The notes under the pieces were generated by a model. The model had not been told where the DNA came from. It did no database searches and saw nothing but the letters and a program-made list of their open reading frames with translations. A stretch of 64,000 nucleotides of DNA from Catonia carolina. Taxonomy: Eukaryota > Arthropoda > Insecta > Hemiptera > Achilidae. Each line of letters begins with the position of its first letter. Within the stretch, counting starts at the first letter, position 1. The DNA is taken from contig JAQMRL010000008.1 of the NCBI GenBank assembly GCA_035578175.1, positions 64,885,041-64,949,040 of the forward strand, given 5' to 3'. This document shows, piece after piece, positions 32,305 through 43,293 of this stretch. The position numbers and the translations under genes are program-made.

Positions 32305-32690
32305 TATGGATAGATTAGGCAGTAGATCCCAACTTTCTTTGAAAATAAGGTTTGTTATATAAAGTTGTATTAAAGCCGGTCTGGAGTTACAGGGTACAGT
32401 TATGGGGTACAGCTAGTACAACCAACCGCGACATGATACAAAAATTTCCCTCAAAATGTCTGCGACTGATCACTGGAGCTCCATGGTATGTTACCAACAA
32501 AATTTTACATAAAGACTTAATATCCCTTTTCTAAGAGATGAAATTAAAACCTGTATTACAAAACATCTGGAAAAATTGGAAAAAATAATTTCCCACCTGC
32601 AATCAATCTTCTTGACAATAGCGACATTTACAGACTAAAACGTATCAAAATTTTGGATTTACCGACTCGATTCACTTAACCGACAATAAA
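32305..32690 (+). pseudogene. Jockey-like LINE, reverse transcriptase C-terminus
   Basis: LLYKVVLKPVWSYRVQLWGT, then FPSKCLRLITGAPWYVTNKI and LHKDLISLF, then stops. It is frameshifted near 32350 relative to LGSRSQLSLK. Same type as at 0.8 kb, 5' truncated. Confidence 0.7.
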
Positions 32691-32699
32691 CGCAATCAT

Positions 32700-33690
32700 C
32701 ATAATCTTCGTGTTCATCATCATCTCTTTTAATAAGGTAAAAATTTAATTAAATACTAAGTTAATTTTAATATTTGTTAATCTTTTTAATACACACTAAT
32801 TGTGTGTAGGTACTTTCAATTTTAAATTCACACACTGTTCTAATTTTTGCTTAAAGTTTCTGTATTTAATATTTAACTGATTACAAAATAAATACACTGT
32901 TAAAAAACATATGGATATAAAAATAACATTTACTTACATAATTCTGTAATACACCAATCCAAGATATATGTTAACTCTTTAATATTAAGTCAGAAAGTGT
33001 ACTCTACTGACCAGGGCATGTTCCACAGACACAATGACAACAAAACATAGCCTGTCTTAGATTTGAACAACTTGTTGACCTACTAAACTAAATATTATGT
33101 AAACATATTGTATAATTACCCGTCACTGATTAATAAAATGATAAATTTACAATTTAACAAAAAATTATCGTATAAATTATATAATTTGTAAAAGAATATT
33201 CTTACCGCAATTATAAACAAAATTTGATAATGAAAAAACACAATGAATGAACTTGCACTTTTGCAGTATTATTATTAAACTATTCTACCAACGCCCACTG
33301 TTTAAGTGGGGAGAAGAAACAGGTCTGACAACAATGTAATAATAACAGAAATAGTTTGTCTCTAGCTTATTGCTATCACTTACTTGAATAATACTATTCA
33401 TAAAAAAAATAAATATAGTACAAGTACATTAACACCTATGATATCAGAATTTTTTTTGTTTATTCGTGTTATCTATGTAGCTCTGTAGGCTTACATAATA
33501 TAAAATTTATTGTAGTGTTAGTTCCTTTATTTATTTATAGTATTAGTATAAAATATTATTTTATTGCATCATATTAATATTAATCTTAGTATCATTGTCT
33601 TAATAATCATTTAGTTCAGTTCAAAATAAACATCTGATATCATTTCAAATTTAGGCTAAAATTATAAAAACTGCTGTCGGATTTTTAATT
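32700..33690. other. Intergenic DNA, nothing recognised
   Basis: AT-rich sequence with no supported ORF, repeat or RNA gene. Confidence 0.4.
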
Positions 33691-34147
33691 TATGTGTGAT
33701 CGAGATTAAATACAGATATATAGGTAAAAAACGGGTTATTATTGTTACGATGTTTACACTAGAATTTTGCCTGTTCAATTCTACGTTTGTTTGATAGCTC
33801 AGATTTTTTTTAAAACGTTTTGCGACCATTGTTTTAGACGAATTTCTAAAAAAAAGCTATTTTTGGGTGTAATTTGACAAAGATAACTTTGTCAGCTTAT
33901 AACTCCAAAACGGTTGGTCCGATCGGATTCAAACTTTGTAAACACATTTATGTATGATCGAGGTTAAAATACAGATATTTAGGTAAACAATGGTTCGATT
34001 GTTACGATGTTTACACTAACATTTTTCCTGTTCAATTCTACATTTGTTTGTTAGCTTAGATTTTTTTAAAACTTTTTTGAGACCATTTTTAGACGAATTT
34101 CTAAAAAGAGGCTATTTTTGGGGTATAATTTGAAAAAGATAACTTTT
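33691..34147. repeat. Two-copy tandem duplication, about 258-bp period
   Basis: TGTTACGATGTTTACACTA, CTGTTCAATTCTAC and the AGACGAATTTCTAAAAA block each occur twice, about 258 bp apart. The second unit is shorter. It lies just left of the mariner. Confidence 0.8.
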
Positions 34148-34299
34148 AACTAACTAATTGCGTTTAACTAACGCAATTTTGTTATTTCGTGATGTGATGG
34201 ACCCGTAAACATGGGAAAAAGATATTTACTTTTGTTACAATTTTGTTATTCAAATAAATCTGTTCACTTGCAATAAATGTAAGCCGTTTTTCAGATATA

Positions 34300-35629
34300 C
34301 GAGGGGGTACCCAAAAGAAACCGGAATTATTTTTTAAAACTATTTATTTTTAATTTTTTTACAAAAGAACCTTATCCCCTTCAAAATACTCTCCATTACA
34401 ACTAATACATTTGTCCCACCGGTGCTTCCACTGTTCAAAACATTTTTTGTACTCCTCTTCAGTGATGGCTGCCAGCTCATCCGTCGTTTTTTTCTTGACA
34501 TCATCAACGTTGTTAAATCGGAGACCTTTCATGCCCCTTTTCATGCGTGGGAACAAGAAAAAATCACACGGAGCCAGATCGGGTGAGTACGGTGCGTGTG
34601 GTAGCAAAACCATGCCGTTTTTCGCCAAAAACTGGGTAACCGAGATTGCCGTGTGTGCAGGCGCGTTGTCGTGGTGGAAAAACCAGTCCCCTGTCTACCA
34701 CAAATTAGGTCATTTACGACGAATGCTGTTTCGTAGTCTTCTTAACACTTCAAGATAAAAAGCTTGATTTACCGTCTGGCCTGGTGGAACGAACTCTGAA
34801 TGGACAATTCCCCTCACATCAAAAAAACAAATCAGCATTGTTTTGATGTTCGATCTGACTTGACGACATTTTTTTGGTCGGGGTGATAATGAAGTCTTGC
34901 ATTGACTGGATTGTTGTTTGGTTTCTGGGTCGTACCCATAGCACCAAGACTCGTCACCCGTAATGATCTTTGACATGAAATCTGGATCAGTTTCAAGCTG
35001 TTGTTTCAAATCACTACACGTTTCAATTCGACGTTCCTTTTGAGTGTCTGTCAGAACCCGAGGCACAAACTTGGCAGCGACTCTTTTCATTGTCAAGTCT
35101 TCTGTTAAAATGCGTTGGACTGAGCTTCAAGATAACCCACTAACCTGTGATATTTGGTCAATGGTCTGTCGTCGGTCTGTTCGTACAATTTCTTTCACTT
35201 TCACAACATTTTCGTCTGTTCGGGAAGTCGACGGTCGTCCAGAACGAGGTTTGTTCTCAATCGACATGTCGCCATTTTTAAAGCGCAAAAACCACTCGTA
35301 CACTTGGGTTTTTCCAATAGCGTCGTCTTTGTAAGCTGTGTTCAACATTACAACTGTTTCCGCGGCGTTTTTACCGAGCAAGAAGCAAAATTTCACAGCC
35401 GCACGTTGTTCATTAAAACTTGCCATCATGAAAAACGAAACGAGCACAAAACAGCACTAGCGAGAACAATCACTGCACGAGAACAGAACAAGCTAGATCA
35501 ACGAACAAAATGGCATTGAACTGGCAATGAGTAGCGCTACAAGCAGCCTAGTGGCGGGAATTTGTACTGCACAAGCTCCGCCCACAGCAGAGCTATTCCG
35601 GATACTTTTGGGTACCCCCTCGTATATGA
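34300..35629 (-). mobile_element. Mariner-family element, near full length
   Basis: Terminal inverted repeats (TACGAGGGGGTACCCAAAAG at the left, its complement at the right) with TA at each outer edge, about 1.3 kb. It encodes a transposase on the minus strand. The structure is complete at both ends, so it could be mobilised in trans. Its only visible defects are in the transposase. Confidence 0.9.
34359..35426 (-). pseudogene. Mariner transposase, D,D34D, three nonsense codons
   Basis: Read in one frame from MASFNEQRAAVKF at 35426 to GDKVLL and stop at 34359, about 355 codons, the normal mariner length. The N-terminal helix-turn-helix DNA-binding part is followed by the catalytic triad: Asp in ITGDESW, Asp in HHDNAPAH and Asp in YSPDLAPCD, with 34 residues between the last two. 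Stops interrupt the frame at 35127-35129 (TGA), 34710-34712 (TGA) and 34695-34697 (TAG). There is no frameshift. The first two are where relatives have Arg (CGA) and the third Gln (CAG), so each fits one C-to-T change. Confidence 0.88.
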
Positions 35630-35966
35630 TTTTTTATTTTTTTGAATGGTGAGAAGCCGGTCTCTGGCCGAATTGGAACTTTTCCCTAACTGAACTTTAC
35701 TCGCTTAACAATATACAGCAATCTGTTTCATTCCTTATGTACCTGCTAATAAAATGGCTTTTTATTGGCATACATTACAACACATCGTTAGTAATAAATA
35801 TATAAATAAATGTTTCTAATACTTCATTAGTTTTTACTTCATTAGATAACACAAATTATAGATTAAAATCCATACTTTTAGAGTAAACAAGTATAGTTAC
35901 TATCAGTTGTGCCACTACAACTTGTTTTTTAAATGTTTCTATAATTTATTTTACTAACACGAAACA

Positions 35967-36095
35967 AAATAACAGGGTTCGATTCCCAGTCGGGTCTGGC
36001 ATTTTTCGTCACTCATTTTCATATATATCATCATTCTTTACCGTCTGCATTAGCGGAAATTGCAAAACAGACAAACGTAAAAGAAAAACAAAAAA
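35967..36095 (+). repeat. tRNA-derived SINE, family T2, 3' part
   Basis: The B box GGGTTCGATTCCCAG is followed by a body shared with the copy at 27.9 kb (CCGTCTGCATTAGCGGAAATT) and an A-rich tail. The tRNA head is truncated. Confidence 0.7.
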
Positions 36096-36339
36096 CTGAA
36101 ACAAAATTACTATTTTAAGCCTGTGAGTTGGCAAACCAAATTTATTTTTTCAGTGATATTTCATTTTTTGTATATCATTAACCAAATTAAACCCACTCCA
36201 AGATCTGTCTTGATTTTGCGAGCAAAAGAACTATATTTAGCCGCGTTAATGGCGTCAATTAAAGATTCAATGATACAACTAAAACTTTCTGGGAAGTGTA
36301 CATCAAAAATGACCAGAAGAAATAAAAATGTAGGAATGT

Positions 36340-36610
36340 GATTGTTTTAAATTCTTCTTCTTTTCTGCCTTTCAAGGATTAGGCATCTCTGCCTGTTCCG
36401 AACCTCTCATATCTGCTCATCTCTTTCTCGGGCGTCCTCGTTCACTCCTGCCCTCCGGCTTATAGCCCAGTGTCTGCTTAGGTATCCTATCCTCCCTCAT
36501 TCTGTTTACATGCTGTAACCCTTGCATTCTGTTCTGAGATACCTTGTCGTTTATAGAGAATGTGTTCAGTTCTTTCCTTATCTCGGTATTCCTGTAACAA
36601 TCTTTTCTAC
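36340..36610 (-). pseudogene. LINE C-terminal fragment
   Basis: The minus-strand translation RIPKQTLGYKPEGRSERGRP, then RKR and GSEQAE, matches the plus-strand fragment at the right end of the window. It contains stops and is truncated. Confidence 0.65.
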
Positions 36611-37313
36611 TAAACCCATACGTCCGAAATTATTTCTAACGGCAGAGGAGGCGGAAGAGCCTAGAGCGGCATCTCGAGGGAACTGTCATGCAGGCTTATA
36701 TGCAGTGATGTGGTAATTCTACTAATGAACTTAATCTGCGCAGCGCTCGTAACGCGGCCAGAGGATTTTCTTAATTATTGGCAAATCTCATGATGCCTCC
36801 GATAATGGACCGAGATTTCCGGATTGTTTTAAATTAATTGGTGTATATCTGAAAAGTAACTGACTGGTATATCTAGAAAGAATCCAGAATAATAGATTGT
36901 CATTAAGCGAGTTAAGTTATGGAATTATGCGAGCAAACATATTCGTAGACCGAGCCTAAAAGGTGAAACAAAAGCTTCAGAGTATACAACCTAATAAGGT
37001 AATAAAAAAATTACATAATTATTAATTACAGAAGTTAAAAATTACAATAATTTTTACTTTCACAGGAAAATTATTTATTTTAATTAGAGTATTTACAAAA
37101 CGAAATGGAAATTCTTTATAATATGAAAGTTTTAGCAGATTTTATTTTACATGGTAGTCATTAAATTATTAATTACCACTTTGACACTGATATTTTAGGG
37201 ATTATTAATTTCTTACTATCAACTATTTAACCTATGGGGTCAATATATAATTATACAAAATAAAAAAAAACATTATTAATAAATTGTCAAATAAAATTTT
37301 AAGTAGTGTATAT
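36611..37313. other. Intergenic DNA, nothing recognised
   Basis: Mixed, then AT-rich sequence; no supported ORF or repeat. Confidence 0.35.
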
Positions 37314-37710
37314 ATGTTGTTGTTTAGGTCATCAGCCAAAAAGCTGGTTTGAACCTGTAGAGGTTTTACTAAGTAAAACGAGGAGTGAGGTGGTTTACCA
37401 TTGCCTTCCTCACTGAGTGGAAAAGTATGCTTATCAGCATGCCGGGCCCTCTGAAAAGCACATATCTTCCACTCTGCAAATAACACCTTCACTTCATTCA
37501 CCACAGGGTCTGGCTGTATAATGAAATTCATTACTTTCAGAGGAAATAACTCTGATTAGTGTCTTTTACACCTCTACCTCTTCTGTTCTTAAATGATTCA
37601 GTCATTTAATTGGCTGACCATGTGACAAGAAACAGAACTATTTATTTTAGCCCTGCAACTAACAGATTGAGTGTAAAAAATTTGACACTCCACCCGTCTG
37701 TTATGGGCAG
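37314..37710 (-). repeat. RepA copy 7, full length
   Basis: From GTTGTTGTTTAGGTCATCAG to CTGTTATGGGCAG. The family ORF is open from 37531 on the minus strand (MNFIIQPDPVVNEVKVLF) through the tail. Confidence 0.9.
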
Positions 37711-37729
37711 AGTGTATATATATATATGA

Positions 37730-37867
37730 TTAAAATTTAACTAACATTTTGTAAAGTGAATTAGAATTCAGTTGATGAAGGTTAGGATCGTAAAAGAAAG
37801 ACAATAAAGATTCGAGAAGAATTTCAACTGATTGAAGAGCGGGATAAAAAATATTTAAGTTAAAAAA
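37730..37867. repeat. Left copy of a 138-bp duplication beside RepB
   Basis: Direct repeat of 39048-39183. Its right edge (AAGTTAAAAAA) is exactly where the RepB copy starts. Confidence 0.8.
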
Positions 37868-38694
37868 TCTGGTGTGAACACAACTTTCTCTTTTCAATAA
37901 AAATAATGAACAACATAACCTGACATTAGTAATAAAACATTAGAAACAAACAAAAAACTAACCTCAATACATCTAACTTAATTTTAATCATGAGTGAAAG
38001 ACGCAAAATTAAAATCAACCTAAGTTTGGCTTAAAAATACGGAAAATCACTCTTTCACGCTAAACTAGGCTCTGTAGAGAAAAATTATTTATATAAAAGT
38101 TGTAGATCTTTTAATTTCCTATAAATTTTATTTATACACTTTTGTCGTGCATACTAAGGCTGAAATCTTAAAAAATCGATTTTATTTTCACAATTTCGTG
38201 AAAAAACAGAAAATTGCTAATTACCGCTAAACTAAGCGTTATACAAAAAAAAGTTTGAAATAAAAGTTGTAGGATTTTAAATTCTCTATAACTTTTATCT
38301 AACACATTTTTGCATTTAAATGCATATTAAAGCCGCAATCTTAAAAAACAAATTTTTTACGAGAAAACAGCTCCCCAAGAATTTCAGCAGACATGGCACC
38401 TATCCTTTCTTATTGAGCATAAAAACTTTAGTAAATAAGGAGATTTAAAAAAAATCGTAGTAGCCATTTTTGAAAAAAAAATAGCAAAAAAGTGAAAAAT
38501 GACACGAATAAATGACCGATTTTAATGAAAATGTTCGTGTCAAGTCCTCTAGTGGTATCTAACTTAAGTTTCAATGTTTTTTGGGTTTAGGGGGTCTGAA
38601 ACCGTGTAGAACCGGTAAAAACTCGATTTCGAAAAATCGACATGAAAACAATACTTTTTTCCTATACATTCATATAGGCAAGAAAAAGTAAAAA
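37868..38694 (+). repeat. RepB copy, 0.83 kb
   Basis: Runs from TCTGGTGTGAACAC to GGCAAGAAAAAGTAAAAA and includes GAATTTCAGCAGACATGGC. It lies between the two 0.14-kb direct repeats, together with a SINE. Confidence 0.8.
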
Positions 38695-38714
38695 TATTCA
38701 AAATAGTTGTTTTT

Positions 38715-38885
38715 TAGTTTATTTAAAATCCCATCGACAGATTGGTCATTAGCAACTACCGTGGTTGGTACCTTAATGGTGGTTTTAACGTGTTGAAATT
38801 TTCAAACCCTAGCCGGCAATCGAACACGGAAACTTTCGCTTTGTTGGCTAGCTCGCTAGTCACTACGCCACGGAGGCGGTTTCAA
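38715..38885 (-). repeat. tRNA-derived SINE, family T3
   Basis: Minus strand: head GGCGTAGTGACTAGCGAGCT, B-box-like GTTCGATTGCC, a body, then a TAAATAAAC end. Same family as 60.22-60.40 kb. Confidence 0.7.
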
Positions 38886-39047
38886 AATACATTATTCCAT
38901 TAATTTTTGATTAAAAGTGTTTTTGGAAATGTTCGGCCATCCATACGTTAGCACTTTATGCATACTTACGGACGTCCGGTAAACCGGATGTTATAACTCC
39001 GTAAAATATATGGACGTCCTGTTTTCCAGACGTTGGTTCTGAAAGGT

Positions 39048-39183
39048 TTAAAATTTAACTAATATTTTGTAAAGTGAATTAGAATTCAGTTGATGAAGGT
39101 TAGTATCGTAAAAGTAAGACAATAAAGATCCCAGAAGAATTTCAACTGATTGAAGAGAGGGATAAAATATTAAAGTTAAAAAA
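39048..39183. repeat. Right copy of the duplication beside RepB
   Basis: 136 bp matching 37730-37867 with few differences, followed by non-RepB sequence. Confidence 0.8.
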
Positions 39184-39950
39184 GACGAGAAAAATAAATG
39201 CAGTACTATCGAGTGAAGAAAAGAAGGTCGATTAAAGTGTTGAGGGGGATGTAATTGAGATGCTGTTTTGAAGTGACAGAATAAACAACCAGAGAGCGAG
39301 TGCATTTGTCTGTCTGCAATAGCGTTTGAGGTATCTGCTTCTCTAGAAGTCAGTAGTTTCTTCGTTCTTTTTTGGTATTCCACCCTGCAACACATCCCGT
39401 TTTGGGTGAGATAAGAAGAAGGAAAAAGATAGAAATATAAAATAAGGAGGGTAAGTGAGAAAGAAAGATCGGTGGATATTCTGGCCAGGTACCAGGCGAA
39501 TTATTGGCCTTTGAAACGTGCTTTGCTTTACAATATCTACTAACGAACCACCGCCCGCTTTCTTAAAAGAAAATGGAACCAACACGCGACGAAGAACCCC
39601 GCGCCAACAACATGGTCGATTGTAAATAATAAAAATGCCCACCGCATTTTTGTTCTTTTTATTACTTGACTGCATACAATATTCTCACTCTACTAAATCG
39701 TGACTTTACAAAACTACAAATCTTTTATATTGGCTATTTTTTCTTTACATATCCAAATAAATTTATGAATTTCTGCTTGTTTAAAGAACTATTGAAACTT
39801 TGACTTGGTGTTTTAATATTAGAGAATGACATCCATCAATCAGAAACTCTTATACGAAGCTCTTGCGGGGAGAATAGTTTCTACCATACGAGTATTTTCT
39901 TTTGAGGGCGGAAGCCTAATGCACAATTTTGGTAAATGACATATGTAACT
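39184..39950. other. Intergenic DNA, nothing recognised
   Basis: ORFs on the minus strand at 39048-39395 and 39343-39675 lack any family feature and show no repeat homology here. I do not call a gene. Confidence 0.35.
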
Positions 39951-40290
39951 TCATCATCATCAGTTAAGGATTAGGGTCAATGTTCCGGCATTCATCTCTT
40001 TTTAGATCTTCCCAAGCCTCACTTCCCTCTAGGTTTATATTTCCATGCTCTTAGAGGAAATCTGCGTGCTGGTATTAGACGTAAATGGTTGGACCAGTTT
40101 CTCTTATTTATATTCTTATTGTTTCACACAGAGTGACTGAAAATTTTACTCAGCGCGTAAAGTTTCGTTACGTACTCTATCTAACCGAGCATATCCTTTG
40201 ACTCCCCGCAAACATTTCATTTCAGCAGCCTGGATAATTGACTTACCCTCGTATTATTTTCTGTAGAACTCCGTTGGCCAGTAAATTTTC
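39951..40290 (-). pseudogene. LINE 3' end with (ATG)n tail
   Basis: Minus-strand counterpart of the fragment at 31.4-31.8 kb. It shares AGATGAATGCCGGAACA and AAATGGTTGGACC-type blocks and ends in a short ATG repeat. Heavily decayed. Confidence 0.55.
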
Positions 40291-41589
40291 TAGTATTTTT
40301 AATTCTTAATATTACTTACAGAAAAATATTCTTTACCATAATAATAAATTGTGGTTTCCTGTGTTTTAGATGTTGTTAAAGATTTTGGACCAGTTACATA
40401 ATTAATTCTTTAGAAAACTTTAAATCCTTTGGCTATTTCAGTAATTTAAAAAATTTAATTTCCGTCCGAAGGTTTAATTACACTACTCAAATACGAGTTT
40501 TTGATTATCCAGTATTATTACTGATGTAGGTACTGTGTATATTCCGGTAGGACACACATCGTGAAAGCTACATTTTTAATATTTTGCAGCCACAAACTTT
40601 AGGAAAAAATAATAAGATTTGTAAGGTTTGCTTAAATGTATTTTAAATAACCAGATAGATTCAGTTTTAGACATCTTTATTATTGTAAAGATTGTCAATG
40701 AAAAAAGGAAGTTGTTTATTCAGTTCGTTGCAAACCAGTGTGCATAAATTTTGCAAGGTTAATTGTGGAAGGGATAATTGGAGTGAATAAGTTATACTAA
40801 AAAGTGACCTTGAAATATTTAACGTAATTACAACTGTTACAATTGCATTCTGTTTGTATTTAAACAATTAAAATTTCGTAAAAAAGTAATAGGCTACGTT
40901 AAAAAATTATTTTTAACATTTTTTTAAAAATAGTTTAATTTTTATCAGCAGGAAGTATAAATTAAAGAATACAAACTTCCGTCATAAACTTTATCAATTT
41001 TTTTTATTAACAAATTAGGCTGAATAATCATATTAAAAGATTATTTTTTAAGACATTTGATTTTATTTGAAAAATACAAACTCTATAATATTTTGTTGTT
41101 CTGGTCAACGATTTAGCGTGACTTATAATTCGTCATTTAATCGTATATTTAATTCGCTATCTCTAGCGAATAAGTATCTGAACAATGTCCTCTTTTATTT
41201 CCGTGCAATCTCATAATCTTTCCATTGACTGTTCCACATTTTTACAACTTTTATTAACACAAAACACATTGTTGAAATCTATTAATCCGTACGCCAGCCA
41301 TCCGTATATATATATATATATATATATACAAAACAATAAAATGATTAAATTTCCTGAAATAAAACGAAAACAATATTGAGATTTATCTACCAAACGTATG
41401 TAATTGCCCACTGCTAATTTTCAAACTTAATAAAATAACTTAAATTAAAGTAACTTAAATTAAAATAAAATCTAAACCAAAACAATTTTTGCATTTTATT
41501 TCCCAATTACCTTCTTTTAATCACCCTAGTTAGCTAGATTTCTGCGTATCCGGAACACATCCAGGACTCTTTAGTTCGAATAGCTGCAG
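40291..41589. other. Intergenic DNA, nothing recognised
   Basis: AT-rich, with a short (TA)n at about 41306. No supported gene. Confidence 0.4.
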
Positions 41590-41955
41590 ACGTTGTTGTT
41601 TAGGTCATAAGGCGAAAGGCTGGTTTGAACCTGTAGAGGTTTTACTAAGTAAATCGAGGAGTAAGGTGGTTTTCCATTGCCTTCCTCACTGAGTTGAAAA
41701 GTATGCTTATCAGCATGCCAGGCCCTCCAAAAAGCACATATTTTCCACTCTGTAAATGACACCTTCACTTCATTCACCACAGGGTCAGGCTGTTTAATGA
41801 AATTCATTACTTTCAGAGGAGATAACTCTGAAAAGTGTCTTTTACACCTCTGCCTCTTCTGTTCTTATATGATTCAGTCATTTTATTGGCTGACTAAGTG
41901 ATTAGGAAACAGAATTATTTTTTTTTAGCCTGCAACTAACAGATTGAGTGCAACC
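41590..41955 (-). repeat. RepA copy 8
   Basis: Begins GTTGTTGTTTAGGTCATAAG. The family ORF is open from 41807 on the minus strand; the far end is trimmed after AACTAACAGATTGAG. Confidence 0.85.
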
Positions 41956-42424
41956 TATATAACCTATAACAACCTATAACTTAAATCATTTTTAATTGAA
42001 CGATTAAAACTTTAACAATTTTGGGCAATAAATCTTCAATCTTTTGCAGTGATAGAATTCCTCGGACAAACACACGCGAATAAAGCTTAAAATGTAGAAA
42101 TTAAAAAAATGCTGAAAGTGTCGCAAAAAGGGGTTTCAAATGTACTGAGCTATTTAAACGTGTTGGAAATATTAAAATTCATTAGGTACTTTAAAATTAT
42201 GTGTACAGAGCTGTTAATTATTTATAAGAGTAATTATAAATTATTTATTTCAATAAATAATAATGCTGAATTTGAGTATATTATAACTATAATAGAAATA
42301 ATATTAACTATATAATTTAATTAAATAGGTCTATAACTAAGTAAAAATTATGTAACTGTTAATAATATAGTAGTTCTTTCAGTTATACTCTATGCAGTGC
42401 CTGCCTGAGTCGATTTGATGACAA

Positions 42425-43293
42425 AACAAGTACATAAGAAGAGGCTGCTGTCGGTTCAGAGACAAGTGGCACTGCGAGTTACGGTGGCATAACGAACAGT
42501 TTCAGCAAGTGCAGTAATGGTGGTAGCAGACATACCACCTACAGATTTGCTAGCTTGGGAAGAAGTGAGATATCTGAGAGACTGAAAGCTGGAGAAGCTA
42601 CAATGGCTCAGATAAAGAGAGAGGGCAGAGATAGACTTCTCAGGAGGTGGCAGGAGAGATGGGATAAAGAGGTGTCCGATCGATGTACACATAGATTGAT
42701 TCCGGAGGTAAAGAAATGGCTGAGTACGGGGTACGGCGAGGATGGTTATTACCTTATGCAGGCATTGACGGGGCATGGTTGCTTTCGGGTGTACCTCCAT
42801 CGTTTCAGACGATCAGATGACGCAAATTATCTGAATTGTGAGGAGGAGGAGGACAACACGGTACATTCGATTTTCGACTGCAGAAGTTGGATACCAGAGA
42901 GGGAGGTTCTAGGGACCAAGCTTAAGACGCTGATTTCTCCAGCAAATCTCTGTGATTTTATGATTGCAGAAGAAGAAAGCTGTAAGGCCATTGAGGAGTT
43001 CATCCAGAAAGTGATGAAGAGCAGAGAGGCCCAGCTGCGTTAGTCCCCAAAGAAACCACTCAAAAAGGGGATAGATGGGTGATAAGAAAAGAAATTATCC
43101 AGCTAATAAGAACCTCCGGCTTGATGTGAAGTTATGCCTAACGGTGACCCCGCGGCAAGTCGGGGGATGGGATAGAAAGGAACTGAGAGGTTTTGGCGGA
43201 TAGTTCCTTTCGGCAGAGCTCCGAATACCCCAGGTAAAGGGGTACCGGGTTTACCTGGGTACCGGTAAATTCGGTTACCTCTCGTAAAAAAAA
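42425..43293 (+). pseudogene. R1-clade LINE, ORF2 C-terminus and 3' UTR
   Basis: KRLLSVQRQVALRVTVA, a stop (TAA, where relatives have Tyr) and RTVSASAVMVVADIPPTDLL, then a frameshift near 42560 into RSEISERLKAGEATMAQIKR, WQERWDKEVSDRCTHRLIP, LMQALTGHGCFRVYLHRFRR and the zinc knuckle region. The knuckle has Tyr where the first Cys is expected (ANYLNC...H...C). The stop at 43041-43043 is followed by a 250-bp 3' UTR and an A run. R1 relatives often target rDNA; no rRNA sequence flanks this copy. Confidence 0.75.

Noticed and set aside
34411..35519. Plus-strand ORFs over the mariner (34411-34758, 35044-35334, 35154-35519)
   Set aside because: Antisense shadows of the transposase; they show no independent domain.
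39048..39675. Two overlapping minus-strand ORFs of 110-115 codons
   Set aside because: They partly lie in the duplicated flank of RepB and show no family pattern.
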